Notes under the pieces: model-generated
Seen by the model: only the letters and a program-made list of their open reading frames with translations
What the model was told of the DNA's origin: nothing
Databases searched by the model: none
Origin: Thiothrix subterranea
GTDB lineage: Bacteria; Pseudomonadota; Gammaproteobacteria; Thiotrichales; Thiotrichaceae
Direction: 5' to 3'
Assembly: GCF_016772315.1 (NCBI RefSeq)
Contig: NZ_CP053482.1
Coordinates: 1,364,001-1,428,000 of the forward strand
Length of the DNA stretch: 64,000 bases
In this document: positions 19,386-30,681 of the stretch, piece by piece
Layout: the number at the start of each line of letters is the position of its first letter
Numbering within the stretch: position 1 is the stretch's first letter
Position numbers and translations under genes: made by a program

Positions 19386-20560
19386 AAACCCTTACCTACT
19401 TACTGCTGTTGGTAGCGCTGCTAGGCATGAAAGGCACGCACAGCACCAATCACAACTGGACAGCAGCAGAACTCGCCACACTGCAATCCCTATCGCGGGC
19501 AAACTCCCCCCCCGCAACAGACCCCAGCAACCGCTTTGCGCAACACCCACCAGCACTAGCGCTGGGGCGGGAATTATTCTTCGATCGACGTTTAAGCCGC
19601 CATGGGAATATCGCCTGCGCCACCTGCCACCAACCGGATAAAGCCTTCAGCGATGGCAAGCCGGTAGCCATCGCCTTAGCCACTGGCACACGCAACACCC
19701 CCTCCCTGCTCGGCGTTGCCCATCAAGACTGGTTTTTCTGGGACGGGCGCAAAGACAGCCTGTGGTCGCAAGCCTTAGAACCGTTGGAAAACCCCGCCGA
19801 ACACGGTTTAACCCGCACCGAAGTCGTTCGCTTATTGCTCACCGACACCCACTACCAACAACAATACCAAACCCTACTGAAAAACATTCCGACACTGGAT
19901 GCGCTCCAACAGCTACCAACCGCCGCCTCACCCCAAGGCAATTTGGCGCAATTACAAGCCTGGAAACAGCTTCCACAAGCCCAGCGGGAACAGATTGATG
20001 CAGTATTTGCTGCCACGGGCAAATTCCTTGCCGCCTACGTCAGCAGCCTAAGCCCTGCCCCCAATAAACTCGACACACTCGCCCAGCAACCTGCCGCACT
20101 CACCCCAAACGAAAGCGCCGGAGCCAAACTGTTTATCGGCAAAGCGCAATGCATCCTCTGCCATTCCGGTGCATTGCTAAGTAACCAAACTTTCCAAAAT
20201 ATCGGCACAGGTATTCTCGGCAAGGACAGCGGACGGGCGGCGGTATTGGACACCCTGCGCACCGATCGTTTCAATTGCCAAGGCAAACACAGCGACGCAC
20301 CCCCAGAAAACTGTACCGAATTGAAATTCCTAACCCGTAGCCGCCACGCCGTCAACGGGGCATTTAAAGTACCGAGCTTGCGCAATGTCGCAAAAACCGC
20401 GCCTTATTTTCACGACGGGCGTTTTGCCACCTTGGAACAGGTCGTCGATTACTACACGCAAGCCGCCCAACCCAACGCGCAAAACGACAACGATCTTCCC
20501 CTCATTCAACTCAGCGATACCGAAACACAACAACTGCTCGCATTTCTTAAGGTGTTATAG
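19382..20560 (+). CDS. MauG-like di-haem cytochrome c peroxidase
   Basis: 392 residues from MKTLTYLL, the start that overlaps the preceding stop. The signal peptide is followed by LGRELFFDRRLSRHG, the first haem-binding CATCH (about residue 78) and the second CILCH (about 257). The C-terminal part has FKVPSLRNVAKTAPYFHDGRF. This is the CcpA/MauG family. Members reduce peroxide or, as in MauG, oxidise protein side chains to build quinone cofactors. Which applies here cannot be decided from sequence, but it is the last gene of the amine-oxidase-like operon. A strong terminator follows. Confidence 0.9.
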   Translation: MKTLTYLLLLVALLGMKGTHSTNHNWTAAELATLQSLSRANSPPATDPSNRFAQHPPALALGRELFFDRRLSRHGNIACATCHQPDKAFSDGKPVAIALATGTRNTPSLLGVAHQDWFFWDGRKDSLWSQALEPLENPAEHGLTRTEVVRLLLTDTHYQQQYQTLLKNIPTLDALQQLPTAASPQGNLAQLQAWKQLPQAQREQIDAVFAATGKFLAAYVSSLSPAPNKLDTLAQQPAALTPNESAGAKLFIGKAQCILCHSGALLSNQTFQNIGTGILGKDSGRAAVLDTLRTDRFNCQGKHSDAPPENCTELKFLTRSRHAVNGAFKVPSLRNVAKTAPYFHDGRFATLEQVVDYYTQAAQPNAQNDNDLPLIQLSDTETQQLLAFLKVL

Positions 20561-20570
20561 CCACACGCTA

Positions 20571-20594
20571 AAACGCCCGCTTGAGCGGGCGTTT
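20571..20594. terminator. Bidirectional terminator
   Basis: AAACGCCCGC, loop TTGA, GCGGGCGTTT: a perfect 10-bp stem between the convergent MauG-like gene and the ferredoxin gene. A-rich and T-rich flanks let it serve both strands. Confidence 0.85.
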
Positions 20595-20618
20595 CGTCAT
20601 CAGCAAAGCAACACGGGC

Positions 20619-20915
<297 letters not shown>

Positions 20916-20969
20916 CTACCTGAAAAGATAACATTAACTTCCATCAAAATAACAATACTCAGGCTTTTT

Positions 20970-21503
<534 letters not shown>

Positions 21504-21596
21504 TTAATAATGAAAGGCTTAGGGATAACCCTAGTTAACCTCCTTGTAACACCTTATGGTGCGATGCACAATAAGTTTCTTGCTGAAATGCCCTGA

Positions 21597-22385
21597 TTAC
21601 GCGCCACGTTGGGGCATGAGTTGCACCAATAAGAACAAAATACTCGCGGAAACCACAATACTGGGACCCGTCGGCGTATCCCATTGCAAGGAAAGCCCCA
21701 CACCTGCCAGCAATGCCAGCACGCCAACCATTACCGCAAACACCGCCATTTGCTCCGGGGTACGTGCAAAACGCCGCGCCGTTGCCGCCGGAATTATCAG
21801 CAATGCGGTCAACAGCAGCACGCCAACGACTTTCATTGCCACCGCCACCATTAACGCAATCAACAGCATGTAAGCCGCACTGATCCACCCAACCTTCACG
21901 CCTTCCACTTGCGCCAATTCCGCGTGGACACTCAGCGATAACAGCGGACGCCAAATCCACACCATTACCCCGACGACGACCAACGCCAAACTCCAGGTCA
22001 ACACAATATCCGCGTGTGTTACTGCGAGAATATCACCAAACAGGTAGGCCATCAGATCAACCCTGACGTTTGGCAGGAATGTCAACGCCACCGTCCCCAA
22101 CGCCAAGGCGCTGTGCCCAATAATACTCAGCAAGGTATCACTGCCCAGTGCGGGATTATGTTGCACATACAACATCAGCAACGCCACGACCACACACACC
22201 GCAATTACCCACAGATTCAAGTTCATGCCAGTCATCAAGCCCAAGGCCACGCCCAATAACGCCGAATGCGACAGCGTATCGCCAAAATACGCCATGCGCC
22301 GCCACAACAGGAATACGCCCAGCACACCACTCATCAACACCACCGCCAAGCCCGCCAGCAGCGCCCGCGCAATAAAATCATCCAT
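21597..22385 (-). CDS. znuB: Zinc ABC transporter permease ZnuB
   Basis: 262 residues from MDDFIARALL; the frame is open upstream, but that part overlaps znuC. Multiple hydrophobic helices cover the whole length. The start of the permease shows FLLWRRMAYFGDTLSHSALLGVALG, the typical metal-permease loop. It overlaps the end of znuC by 8 bases. With ZnuC it imports zinc delivered by the divergently encoded ZnuA. Confidence 0.95.
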   Translation of the reverse strand: MDDFIARALLAGLAVVLMSGVLGVFLLWRRMAYFGDTLSHSALLGVALGLMTGMNLNLWVIAVCVVVALLMLYVQHNPALGSDTLLSIIGHSALALGTVALTFLPNVRVDLMAYLFGDILAVTHADIVLTWSLALVVVGVMVWIWRPLLSLSVHAELAQVEGVKVGWISAAYMLLIALMVAVAMKVVGVLLLTALLIIPAATARRFARTPEQMAVFAVMVGVLALLAGVGLSLQWDTPTGPSIVVSASILFLLVQLMPQRGA

Positions 22386-23160
22386 GTTTGGTTTCCTGCT
22401 TGTCGGCTGGCAACGGCACAATGCACCCGTGCATATCGTGCTGATGGTCATGGTGGTGGGTATAAACCGCCAAACCCGCCGGTCGTAAATCGCCGAACAG
22501 ACGCAAATATTCCGGGTGGCGCGACACTGCTTCCGGCTGCCCCGAACAGCAAATATGCCGATTCAAGCACAACACCTGATCGGTTGCCGCCATCACCAAA
22601 TGCAAATCGTGCGACACCATCAACACCCCGTAACCGTGTACCAGTTTCAACCGATTGATAAGCTGGTACAAATCATTCAACCCGGTAACATCGACCCCCT
22701 GCCCCGGCTCATCCAGCACCAGCAATTGCGGTTTATTTAACAATGCCCGCGCCAGCAACACGCGCTGCAATTCCCCACCGGAAAGCGATTGCACCGCTTG
22801 TGGCAATAAATCCCCAACACCGACTTCAACAGCACTTTCGCGCACCGCAGCGGCATTATGCCGAGGCAAATTCAAGCCAATGAAGCGCTCCACCGTCAGC
22901 GGCAACAAACGATCCAGGTGGAATTTTTGCGGTACATAGCCCACCCGCAACCCCGGCATCCGCCACACCGTGCCGCGATCCGCCTGTTGCAGCCCCAGCA
23001 AGATTTTCAGCACGGTGGATTTCCCCGCCCCATTGGGGCCAATCAAGGTCAGCACACTTTCCGGGTACACTTCGAGGCTCACATCGTGCAAAATCACCCG
23101 TTGCCCGATGTTCAAGCCGATGTGCGATAACGTTGCCAATACAGTTTGTGTGGTGGACAT
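22378..23160 (-). CDS. znuC: Zinc ABC transporter ATP-binding protein ZnuC
   Basis: 260 residues. Walker A GPNGAGKST near residue 41, signature LSGGELQRVLLARAL near 124, Walker B LLVLDEPGQGVD near 146 and the switch histidine in VSHDLHLV. The C-terminal tail is His-rich (THHHDHQHDMH), a frequent feature of ZnuC. Its start lies only 30 bases from the divergent znuA start, so any Zur site must overlap coding sequence or this short gap; I did not recognise a Zur box. Confidence 0.95.
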   Translation of the reverse strand: MSTTQTVLATLSHIGLNIGQRVILHDVSLEVYPESVLTLIGPNGAGKSTVLKILLGLQQADRGTVWRMPGLRVGYVPQKFHLDRLLPLTVERFIGLNLPRHNAAAVRESAVEVGVGDLLPQAVQSLSGGELQRVLLARALLNKPQLLVLDEPGQGVDVTGLNDLYQLINRLKLVHGYGVLMVSHDLHLVMAATDQVLCLNRHICCSGQPEAVSRHPEYLRLFGDLRPAGLAVYTHHHDHQHDMHGCIVPLPADKQETKHG

Positions 23161-23190
23161 GCCTGCCTAACGTCTATAAAGAGTGAAAAA

Positions 23191-24120
23191 ATGTTGCGTA
23201 TTCTAACGATTTTCCTGCTGTTATGCTTACCCGTTTTGCAGTCCTGCCAATCGGAGCCGCCCGCCAAACCCGTGATTGTCAGCACCATTAAGCCGATTCA
23301 CGCGCTGGTATACGCGATTGCTGGCGGCGAAAACAGCCCGCTGGACATCCGCCAACTGTTGCCTGATGGCGCATCCCCGCACCATTACGCCCTCAAACCG
23401 TCGGAAATGCGCACTTTGGAAACGGCGCGTGTGGTATTCCGCATTGGCAGTGGCTTAGAAACGTTTCTCGACAAACCTTTAGCCACCGCGATCTCCACCA
23501 GAGAGGTGATTACCCTTGCTGATATTCAGGGCATTCAAGCCCTCGGCGCACGCCAGCAACACGGTGATGAGCACGCCGGACACACCGCTCACAGCGCCGA
23601 TTCGCACTTGTGGTTAAATCCGGTGAATGCGATTGCCATGAGTCGGGAAATTGCCCGCGCCTTGAGTGCCGTCGATAGCGCCCACCAAGCCGAATACCTT
23701 GCCAATGCGCAACAACTGATTGCCGAAATTGAAGCCACCGATGCGCGTATCCGCCAACAACTTGCCCCGTTAAGCCAGCAACCTTACCTGAGCTTTCACG
23801 ATGCATGGCAACACTTTGATACCCATTACGGCTTGAATTTTGCAGGCGCAGTGACGCTGGATGTTTCCCGCTTGCCGGGCGCACGCCATGTACAGGATAT
23901 TCGCAAGATTATTGAGGAAAAGCAGGCGGTTTGCTTATTTCAAGAACCACAATTCTCACCCGCCATGGTGAAAACTTTGGTAGAAGGCAGCGCTATCCAT
24001 ATTGGCGAACTCGACCCCTTAGGCATGGAATTACCGCTGGATAAAGACACCTACCCGAAATTACTGCAAGCCGCAGCAGACAGTTTTCAGCAATGCCTCG
24101 GTGGACAAGTGGCTCAGTAA
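23191..24120 (+). CDS. znuA: Zinc ABC transporter substrate-binding protein ZnuA
   Basis: 309 residues from MLRILTIFLL, the start that gives a proper signal peptide. The end of the signal (VLQSCQSE) resembles a lipobox, so it may be a lipoprotein. The cluster A-1 metal-binding fold has STIKPIHALVYAI, DGASPHHYALKPSEM, a short His-rich loop (HGDEHAGHTAHSADSH), LSFHDAW and VCLFQEPQFSP. It captures zinc in the periplasm for ZnuBC. Its last 7 bases overlap the convergent FecR-like gene. Confidence 0.95.
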   Translation: MLRILTIFLLLCLPVLQSCQSEPPAKPVIVSTIKPIHALVYAIAGGENSPLDIRQLLPDGASPHHYALKPSEMRTLETARVVFRIGSGLETFLDKPLATAISTREVITLADIQGIQALGARQQHGDEHAGHTAHSADSHLWLNPVNAIAMSREIARALSAVDSAHQAEYLANAQQLIAEIEATDARIRQQLAPLSQQPYLSFHDAWQHFDTHYGLNFAGAVTLDVSRLPGARHVQDIRKIIEEKQAVCLFQEPQFSPAMVKTLVEGSAIHIGELDPLGMELPLDKDTYPKLLQAAADSFQQCLGGQVAQ

Positions 24121-24461
24121 ATATCCAAATCCAGCAAGGGGTTAGCTTCACGGCGACTTTCACGCAATGCGCCGCCAATGTATTCGTAACGCTGCCCAGC
24201 GGGAGGGCTGTAGGCTTGCTGTTGGTAAAGGCTGACTCGGAAGGCACAACCCCCGCGTAACATCACAATATTGCGGTCGTGCATTTTGAGTTGTGCATTC
24301 GCGCCACGTACTGTGTGTACCATGTCATTTGCAAACACGGAGTCGCCACGCTTGAGAATGCGCGACTCGCCGCTGCCGCTACTACGTGCCGTCACCTTAC
24401 CGCGCTTGGACAATACAACACCGACTTCGTGGTGCTCGGTGGTGCTATTGGGTGCTGGCAT
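24114..24461 (-). CDS. Small FecR-like domain protein without signal peptide
   Basis: 115 residues. GGAG lies a suitable distance ahead of the ATG. The core VVLSKRGKVTARSS...RILKRGDSVFANDMVHTVRGANAQLKMHDRNIVMLRGGCAFRV resembles the FecR-type beta-fold seen in sigma-regulator and peptidoglycan-associated proteins. No signal peptide or membrane helix is visible, so its location is unclear. It is transcribed convergently with znuA and no FecI partner is nearby. Function unknown. Confidence 0.65.
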   Translation of the reverse strand: MPAPNSTTEHHEVGVVLSKRGKVTARSSGSGESRILKRGDSVFANDMVHTVRGANAQLKMHDRNIVMLRGGCAFRVSLYQQQAYSPPAGQRYEYIGGALRESRREANPLLDLDIY

Positions 24462-24578
24462 AGACTACTCCGTCTGACGTTAATTGAAGGGACTCACGGC
24501 TATTTCGTCCTTAATAATAGCCTAGCCTGCGTGCCAAACGGTTTTTTTTCCGCTTAAAAAAGCTGAAGTGCAAAAAAA

Positions 24579-24602
24579 ATCCGCCAAACGGTAGTGGCGG
24601 AT
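24579..24602. terminator. Terminator after lysA
   Basis: ATCCGCC (24579-24585), a 10-base loop and GGCGGAT (24596-24602), with an A-run on one side and a T-run on the other. On the minus strand it ends in a run of eight T, just after the lysA stop. Confidence 0.85.
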
Positions 24603-24619
24603 TTTTTCAAATATAAGCG

Positions 24620-25870
24620 TTACGGCAACACCTGTTCACCACGCAACAAATCATCCAAGGTTTCGCGGGTGCGCACCACGTACACCGCGTCACCGTCCAC
24701 CATAATTTCAGCCACACGCGGACGGGTGTTGTAGTTGGATGCCATCGTAAAACCATACGCCCCCGCCGAACGCACCGCCAGCAAATCCCCCGGCTGAATG
24801 TTCAAATCGCGCTCTTTACCCAAAAAGTCACCCGTCTCGCACACTGGCCCCACCACGTCGTAAGTCGTGGTTTCACCCGCTGGGCGCGGCACGACCGGAA
24901 TGATTTCCTGCCAAGCACTGTATAAAGCGGGGCGAATCAGGTCGTTCATGGCAGCATCCACGATGGCGAAATTTTTGTATTCTGACAGTTTCAGAAATTC
25001 GACTTCCGTGACCAAAATGCCTGCATTCGCCGCAATTGCCCTGCCCGGCTCGACGAAAATTTCGTACTGACGCAAACGTTCGTCGGTGAACAATTGCGCC
25101 ATGTAGTCGGCGGGCGACGGCGCGGCCTGCCCTTCCTGATAACGCACGCCCAAACCGCCGCCGATGTCGAGGTGGTGAATAGTAATGCCTTGCGCTTGCA
25201 AACGTTCCGCCAAAGCCAGCAAGCGTTGCAGCGCATCCATGAACGGCGTGAGCGTCAGCAATTGCGAACCGATGTGGCAGTCGATGCCGACCACTTTCAG
25301 GTGAGGCATGGCGGCGGCTTTCACATACACCGCTTCGGCACGACCGATTTCGATACCAAACTTGTTTTCTTTCAAGCCGGTGGAAATGTAGGGGTGGGTT
25401 TGCGCATCCACATCGGGGTTAACACGCAACGAGATGGACGCCACTTTGCCCATTTCACCCGCTACCGCGTTGATGCGGTCGAGTTCGGCTTCGGATTCGA
25501 TGTTGAAGCAACGGATGCCGACTTCCAGTGCCTTGCGGATTTCAGCGGCTTTTTTGCCAAGACCGGAAAACACCACTTTGCTGGGGTCGCCGCCTGCGCG
25601 TAACACCCGCTCCAATTCGCCGCCGGATACGATGTCGAAACCCGACCCCAGTCGGGCGAACAGATTGAGAATTGCCAGATTGGAATTGGCTTTCACCGCG
25701 TAGCACACCAAATGCGGCTGATCTCCGAAGGCATCGTTGAAAGCGTGCCAGTGGCGTTCCAGCGTCGCACGGGAATAAACATAGCACGGCGTGCCGTGTG
25801 CGCGGGCAATGTCAGCGACAGCGACGTTTTCGGCGTGAAGCTGCCCGTTGCGGTATTCAAAATGATCCAT
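24620..25870 (-). CDS. lysA: Diaminopimelate decarboxylase
   Basis: 416 residues. This PLP enzyme makes lysine from meso-diaminopimelate. The PLP lysine is in LVCYAVKANSN (about residue 60). HIGSQL and LDIGGGLGVRY follow, and GPVCETGDFLG carries the substrate-contact cysteine near residue 335. It lies 12 bases after lptM on the same strand, the arrangement known from Enterobacteria. No lysine riboswitch is visible because the upstream sequence is coding. Confidence 0.97.
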   Translation of the reverse strand: MDHFEYRNGQLHAENVAVADIARAHGTPCYVYSRATLERHWHAFNDAFGDQPHLVCYAVKANSNLAILNLFARLGSGFDIVSGGELERVLRAGGDPSKVVFSGLGKKAAEIRKALEVGIRCFNIESEAELDRINAVAGEMGKVASISLRVNPDVDAQTHPYISTGLKENKFGIEIGRAEAVYVKAAAMPHLKVVGIDCHIGSQLLTLTPFMDALQRLLALAERLQAQGITIHHLDIGGGLGVRYQEGQAAPSPADYMAQLFTDERLRQYEIFVEPGRAIAANAGILVTEVEFLKLSEYKNFAIVDAAMNDLIRPALYSAWQEIIPVVPRPAGETTTYDVVGPVCETGDFLGKERDLNIQPGDLLAVRSAGAYGFTMASNYNTRPRVAEIMVDGDAVYVVRTRETLDDLLRGEQVLP

Positions 25871-25882
25871 GTGTTTAAGCCT

Positions 25883-25996
25883 TTATTTCGCCTGTTCTTG
25901 TTGAGGTTGCGCTTTATCCGGCAAAGTTAACGGGCCTTTGTTGCCACAGCCTGCCAGCAAAGCCAATACGATAGCGAATCCTAGGTATTTTTTCAT
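25883..25996 (-). CDS. lptM: LPS translocon maturation chaperone LptM (YifL-type small lipoprotein)
   Basis: 37 residues, too short for usual ORF thresholds. It begins [17 protein letters not shown] with a clear lipobox and then [11 protein letters not shown], the conserved LptM core (CGxKGPLxxP). LptM helps LptD form its native disulfides in the outer membrane. The gene lies between nadC (4-base ATGA overlap) and lysA (12-base gap). Its place directly before lysA is the classic one. Confidence 0.92.
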   Translation of the reverse strand: MKKYLGFAIVLALLAGCGNKGPLTLPDKAQPQQEQAK

Positions 25997-26823
25997 GCTG
26001 TAAATCTCATTGACAAATCCACCGCCCACACATGCTTGGTAATCCCGCCAATCGACACGAAATCCACCCCCGTTTCCGCAATCGCCACCAACGTTTCCGG
26101 GCTAACCCCGCCAGACGCTTCCAACGGAATCTTCCCCGCCGTCACGCGCACCGCTTCCCGCATATCCGCAAGGCTGTATTCATCGAGCATAATAATGTCA
26201 GCGCGTGCAGCCGTCGCCTCGGCGAGTTCTTGCAAATTTTCAGTTTCCACCTCCACCAGAATACCGGGGTGTAACGCCCGCGCCTGCTGGATAGCCGCCG
26301 TGATCGACCCCGCCGCCACAATATGGTTTTCCTTAATCAACACCCGATCATACAAACCCATGCGGTGATTCGTACCACCGCCGCACAATACCGCGTATTT
26401 CTGCGCGGTACGCAAACCGGGCAAGGTTTTGCGCGTATCCAAAATCCGGCAAGCCGTATGCGCCACCAAATCCACATACCGCCGCGTCGCCGTCGCGGTC
26501 GCCGATAAGGTTTGCAGGAAATTCAACGCTGCCCGTTCGCCACTCAAAATGGAACGCGCACTGCCACGCAAGGTACACAGCAACGCATTCGCTGCCACCC
26601 GCACACCATCCCGCTGCTGCCATTCAATCTGCACCGCTGGATCAAGCTGGCGAAACACTTCATCAAACCACGCCACGCCACACAACACCGCGTCTTCGCG
26701 GGAAATCACCGTTGCACTGGCTTGTTTCTCCGCCGGAATCAGCCCAGCGGTGACATCACCGGTGCCAATGTCCTCCGCTAACGCCCGTGCAACCGTTGCT
26801 GAAATATCGTTAGGTAATTGCAT
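25993..26823 (-). CDS. nadC: Nicotinate-nucleotide pyrophosphorylase (quinolinate phosphoribosyltransferase)
   Basis: 276 residues. It converts quinolinate and PRPP into nicotinate mononucleotide in NAD synthesis. Family signatures are [13 protein letters not shown] near residue 16, [17 protein letters not shown] near 93, [19 protein letters not shown] and [20 protein letters not shown], and a terminal [12 protein letters not shown] with [13 protein letters not shown]. Its end overlaps lptM by 4 bases, so the unit is nadC-lptM-lysA. Confidence 0.97.
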   Translation of the reverse strand: MQLPNDISATVARALAEDIGTGDVTAGLIPAEKQASATVISREDAVLCGVAWFDEVFRQLDPAVQIEWQQRDGVRVAANALLCTLRGSARSILSGERAALNFLQTLSATATATRRYVDLVAHTACRILDTRKTLPGLRTAQKYAVLCGGGTNHRMGLYDRVLIKENHIVAAGSITAAIQQARALHPGILVEVETENLQELAEATAARADIIMLDEYSLADMREAVRVTAGKIPLEASGGVSPETLVAIAETGVDFVSIGGITKHVWAVDLSMRFTA

Positions 26824-26840
26824 CAGAACCTCAAATAAAA

Positions 26841-26863
26841 ATGGGAGGCGCAGTGCCTCCCAT
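26841..26863 (-). terminator. Terminator after sqr
   Basis: ATGGGAGGC/GCCTCCCAT forms a 9-bp stem with a 5-base loop. On the minus strand it runs into ATTTTTATTT. It lies 31 bases past the sqr stop and 18 bases ahead of nadC. Confidence 0.85.
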
Positions 26864-26893
26864 CAAGTGCCCCTGACTCCTCGTCAGATCCCG

Positions 26894-28177
<1,284 letters not shown>

Positions 28178-28249
28178 CTAACTAGTGAATGAGGGGATTA
28201 ATTTAATTATTGAGATTAGTACTTGCCAGCATTTCCCAAAGCAACCAGA

Positions 28250-28278
28250 ATGACACCACAAAACGTGGGCTAGGTCAA
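28250..28278 (-). promoter_or_regulatory. Candidate promoter of sqr
   Basis: Minus strand: TTGACC (28278-28273), a 17-base spacer and TGTCAT (28255-28250). The -35 matches 5 of 6 consensus bases and the -10 4 of 6. The leader would be about 78 bases. Confidence 0.4.
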
Positions 28279-28376
28279 TGTTACCCTTACTTATCAAAAC
28301 ATTAGCCGAAACTAATATACTATAAAAAATATATACTTCAGCCATCCTCACACGCCATAATTTGCTTATGAATAAG

Positions 28377-29600
28377 ATGACTATTTATCTGGTTGGCGGC
28401 GCAGTCCGCGACCAATTATTGGGTTTACCCCTCAAAGATCGCGACTGGGTAGTGACGGGGGCAACGCCTGCGGCAATGCTACAGCAAGGTTTCAAACCGG
28501 TGGGCAGCGATTTCCCGGTTTTTTTGCACCCGCAAACCAGCGAGGAATACGCGCTGGCTCGCACCGAACGCAAAACGGCAAAGGGTTATCACGGCTTTCA
28601 ATTCCATGCCGCCACGGATGTCACCTTGGAACAAGACCTTGCGCGGCGTGACCTCACCATCAATGCCATGGCACAAGACGTTGACGGCACACTGATTGAC
28701 CCTTACGGTGGACAAGCCGATTTGCAGCAACGTTTATTGCGCCACGTATCCGCAGCATTTGCCGAAGACCCGGTGCGCATTTTGCGGGTAGCACGGTTTG
28801 CAGCACGGTTCGCCCCGCTGGGTTTTCAAGTTGCCAGCGACACCCAACACCTGATGCAACAGATGGTCGCGGCGGGCGAAGTCGATGCCTTAGTGCCGGA
28901 GCGCGTCTGGCAAGAAACCCTCAAAGCGCTATCCGAACCCACCCCCGCCCGCTTTTTCGAGGTATTGCGCGATTGTGGCGCATTGGCGGTGTTATTCCCC
29001 GAAGTGGAGCGCCTGTTTGGGGTGCCGCAACCCGCGCAATACCACCCGGAAATTGATTGCGGCATTCACACTCTGCTGGTATTGCAACAAGCGGTAAAAC
29101 TGAGCGCTGACCCCGAAGTGCGCTTTGCCGCCCTCACCCACGATTTGGGCAAAGGATTAACCCCCAAAGAAATACTGCCCAGCCATCACGGGCATGAACG
29201 CCTTAGCCGCGAACTCACGACACAGCTATGCGAACGCTTAAAAATCCCCAATCGGTTTCGCGAATTGGCGGAACACGTCGCCGAACAACACGGTCGCATC
29301 CATAAGGCACTGGAATTGCAACCCAAAACCGTGTTGAACGTGCTGGAAGTCACCGATGCGTTCCGCAAGCCCGAACGTTTCGCGCAATTATTGCTGGCGT
29401 GTGAAGCAGATGCCAAAGGGCGCACAGGCTTTGAAAACCGCCCTTACCCGCAAGCGAACTATTTTCGGGATGCGTTACGGGCGTGTCAGCAAGTGGATGT
29501 ACAAACGGTTATCCAAGCCGGTTTCCAAGGGGCGCAAATCAAAGAAGAATTGCACCGACGGCGCATCACCGTTATCAAGCAAATCCGCAAGGAATCTTGA
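28377..29600 (+). CDS. cca: Multifunctional CCA protein (tRNA nucleotidyltransferase with HD domain)
   Basis: 407 residues from [12 protein letters not shown], matching the family's [12 protein letters not shown] start. An ATG at 28368 (MNKM...) and a TTG at 28362 are also in frame. The nucleotidyltransferase motif is [22 protein letters not shown] and [16 protein letters not shown] follow. A C-terminal HD phosphohydrolase domain shows THDLGKG and HGHERLSRE. It adds or repairs tRNA 3' CCA ends, although all four tRNAs in this window encode CCA. Confidence 0.96.
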   Translation: MTIYLVGGAVRDQLLGLPLKDRDWVVTGATPAAMLQQGFKPVGSDFPVFLHPQTSEEYALARTERKTAKGYHGFQFHAATDVTLEQDLARRDLTINAMAQDVDGTLIDPYGGQADLQQRLLRHVSAAFAEDPVRILRVARFAARFAPLGFQVASDTQHLMQQMVAAGEVDALVPERVWQETLKALSEPTPARFFEVLRDCGALAVLFPEVERLFGVPQPAQYHPEIDCGIHTLLVLQQAVKLSADPEVRFAALTHDLGKGLTPKEILPSHHGHERLSRELTTQLCERLKIPNRFRELAEHVAEQHGRIHKALELQPKTVLNVLEVTDAFRKPERFAQLLLACEADAKGRTGFENRPYPQANYFRDALRACQQVDVQTVIQAGFQGAQIKEELHRRRITVIKQIRKES

Positions 29601-29665
29601 TATTCGCCCGCAGTAGCCGCATATTGGTGATAGCTTATGATTATGAAAAATAGTGAGGAATTGTC

Positions 29666-29989
29666 ATGATGGAAGAAAGAACCGCGTCATTCGGCATTGG
29701 TCAGGTGATCCATCACCGCCTGTTTAACTATCGTGGCGTCATTTTCGACGTTGACCCCGATTTCAAAGGCACCGAAGAATGGTTTCAGAAAAACGTGGAA
29801 GCCGGTAGCCCGACCAAAGAAGAACCGTGGTATCACGTCTTGATTGATCAAGATGGGCGCGTCGCTTACGTTGCCGAACGCAATCTGGAAGCCGAGGAAA
29901 CGGTCGAGCCAGTTGAACACCCCTTGCTGGAAAACTTTTTCACCGGCTTTGCTGGCGACCATTATCAGGCACGGCAGACGCTGAATTGA
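29666..29989 (+). CDS. hspQ: Heat shock protein HspQ (hemimethylated DNA-binding/YccV family)
   Basis: 107 residues, equal to the family length. FGIGQVIHHRLFNYRGVIFDVDP at residue 9 and EPWYHVLIDQDGRVAYVAERNLE near 56 are diagnostic. HspQ modulates Lon proteolysis and DnaA levels in E. coli. GAGGAA precedes the start. Its stop overlaps the next gene's ATG by one base. Confidence 0.95.
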   Translation: MMEERTASFGIGQVIHHRLFNYRGVIFDVDPDFKGTEEWFQKNVEAGSPTKEEPWYHVLIDQDGRVAYVAERNLEAEETVEPVEHPLLENFFTGFAGDHYQARQTLN

Positions 29990-30681
29990 TGGCATGGGAC
30001 TGGTTAAACCATTCCAGTTACTTGGCGGCTTTTCTGGTCGGGTTGTTGGGCGGCGTCCACTGCCTCGGCATGTGTGGCGGCATTGTCAGCGCCTTGACAT
30101 TTAGTTTACCCGCTGCACAACGCAATCATCCTGCTACCCTATTCCCCATCTTGCTGGCGTACAACACCGGGCGTATCGGCGGGTATACGCTTGCGGGGGC
30201 ATTGGCAGGCGGTATAGGCGCGGCATTCCTGTCATTGGGCGGGTTGGACAGTGTGCGGCACGGTCTGCAAGTGTTCGCCGCCTTATTTACCATCGCGCTG
30301 GGGCTGTATTTGGCGGGTATCTGGGCAGGTGTGGCGCAAGTGGAAAACGCGGGGCGCACCTTATGGCGGCACATTGAACCGTTGGGGCGGCGTTTCATGC
30401 CAGTGAATTCCCCTGCAAAAGCGTTGCCACTGGGGTTTGTGTGGGGCTGGTTGCCGTGCGGCTTGGTGTACAGCGTGCTGATTTGGACGTTATCGGCGGG
30501 CAGTGTCGCCAAGGGTGCGTTGCTAATGCTGGCGTTTGGATTGGGGACCTTGCCGAATCTGTTGCTGATGGGCGCGGCGGCGGCGAAGCTTGCAAAATTT
30601 ACCCGCAACCAAACCGTGAAACGGGTCGCCGGTTTGCTGATAGTGGGGCTGGGATTGTTGTTGTTATGGCAAGCGTTTTAA
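29989..30681 (+). CDS. TauE/SafE-annotated (CcdA/DsbD-like) membrane protein with HCxGMCGG motif
   Basis: 230 residues from the ATG that overlaps the hspQ stop (the in-frame TTG at 29986 is less likely). About six transmembrane helices. The first helix ends with GLLGGVHCLGMCGGIVSA. A second cysteine-containing helix has GFVWGWLPCGLVYSVL. This family is often annotated as sulfite exporter TauE/SafE but is related to thiol or copper-handling membrane proteins near cytochrome oxidase genes; the substrate is not known. It is convergent with a periplasmic thioredoxin, which fits redox handling. Confidence 0.85.
   Translation: MAWDWLNHSSYLAAFLVGLLGGVHCLGMCGGIVSALTFSLPAAQRNHPATLFPILLAYNTGRIGGYTLAGALAGGIGAAFLSLGGLDSVRHGLQVFAALFTIALGLYLAGIWAGVAQVENAGRTLWRHIEPLGRRFMPVNSPAKALPLGFVWGWLPCGLVYSVLIWTLSAGSVAKGALLMLAFGLGTLPNLLLMGAAAAKLAKFTRNQTVKRVAGLLIVGLGLLLLWQAF

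Noticed and set aside
23161-23190. Zur operator between znuC and znuA
   Set aside because: The 30-base gap shows no recognisable Zur palindrome.
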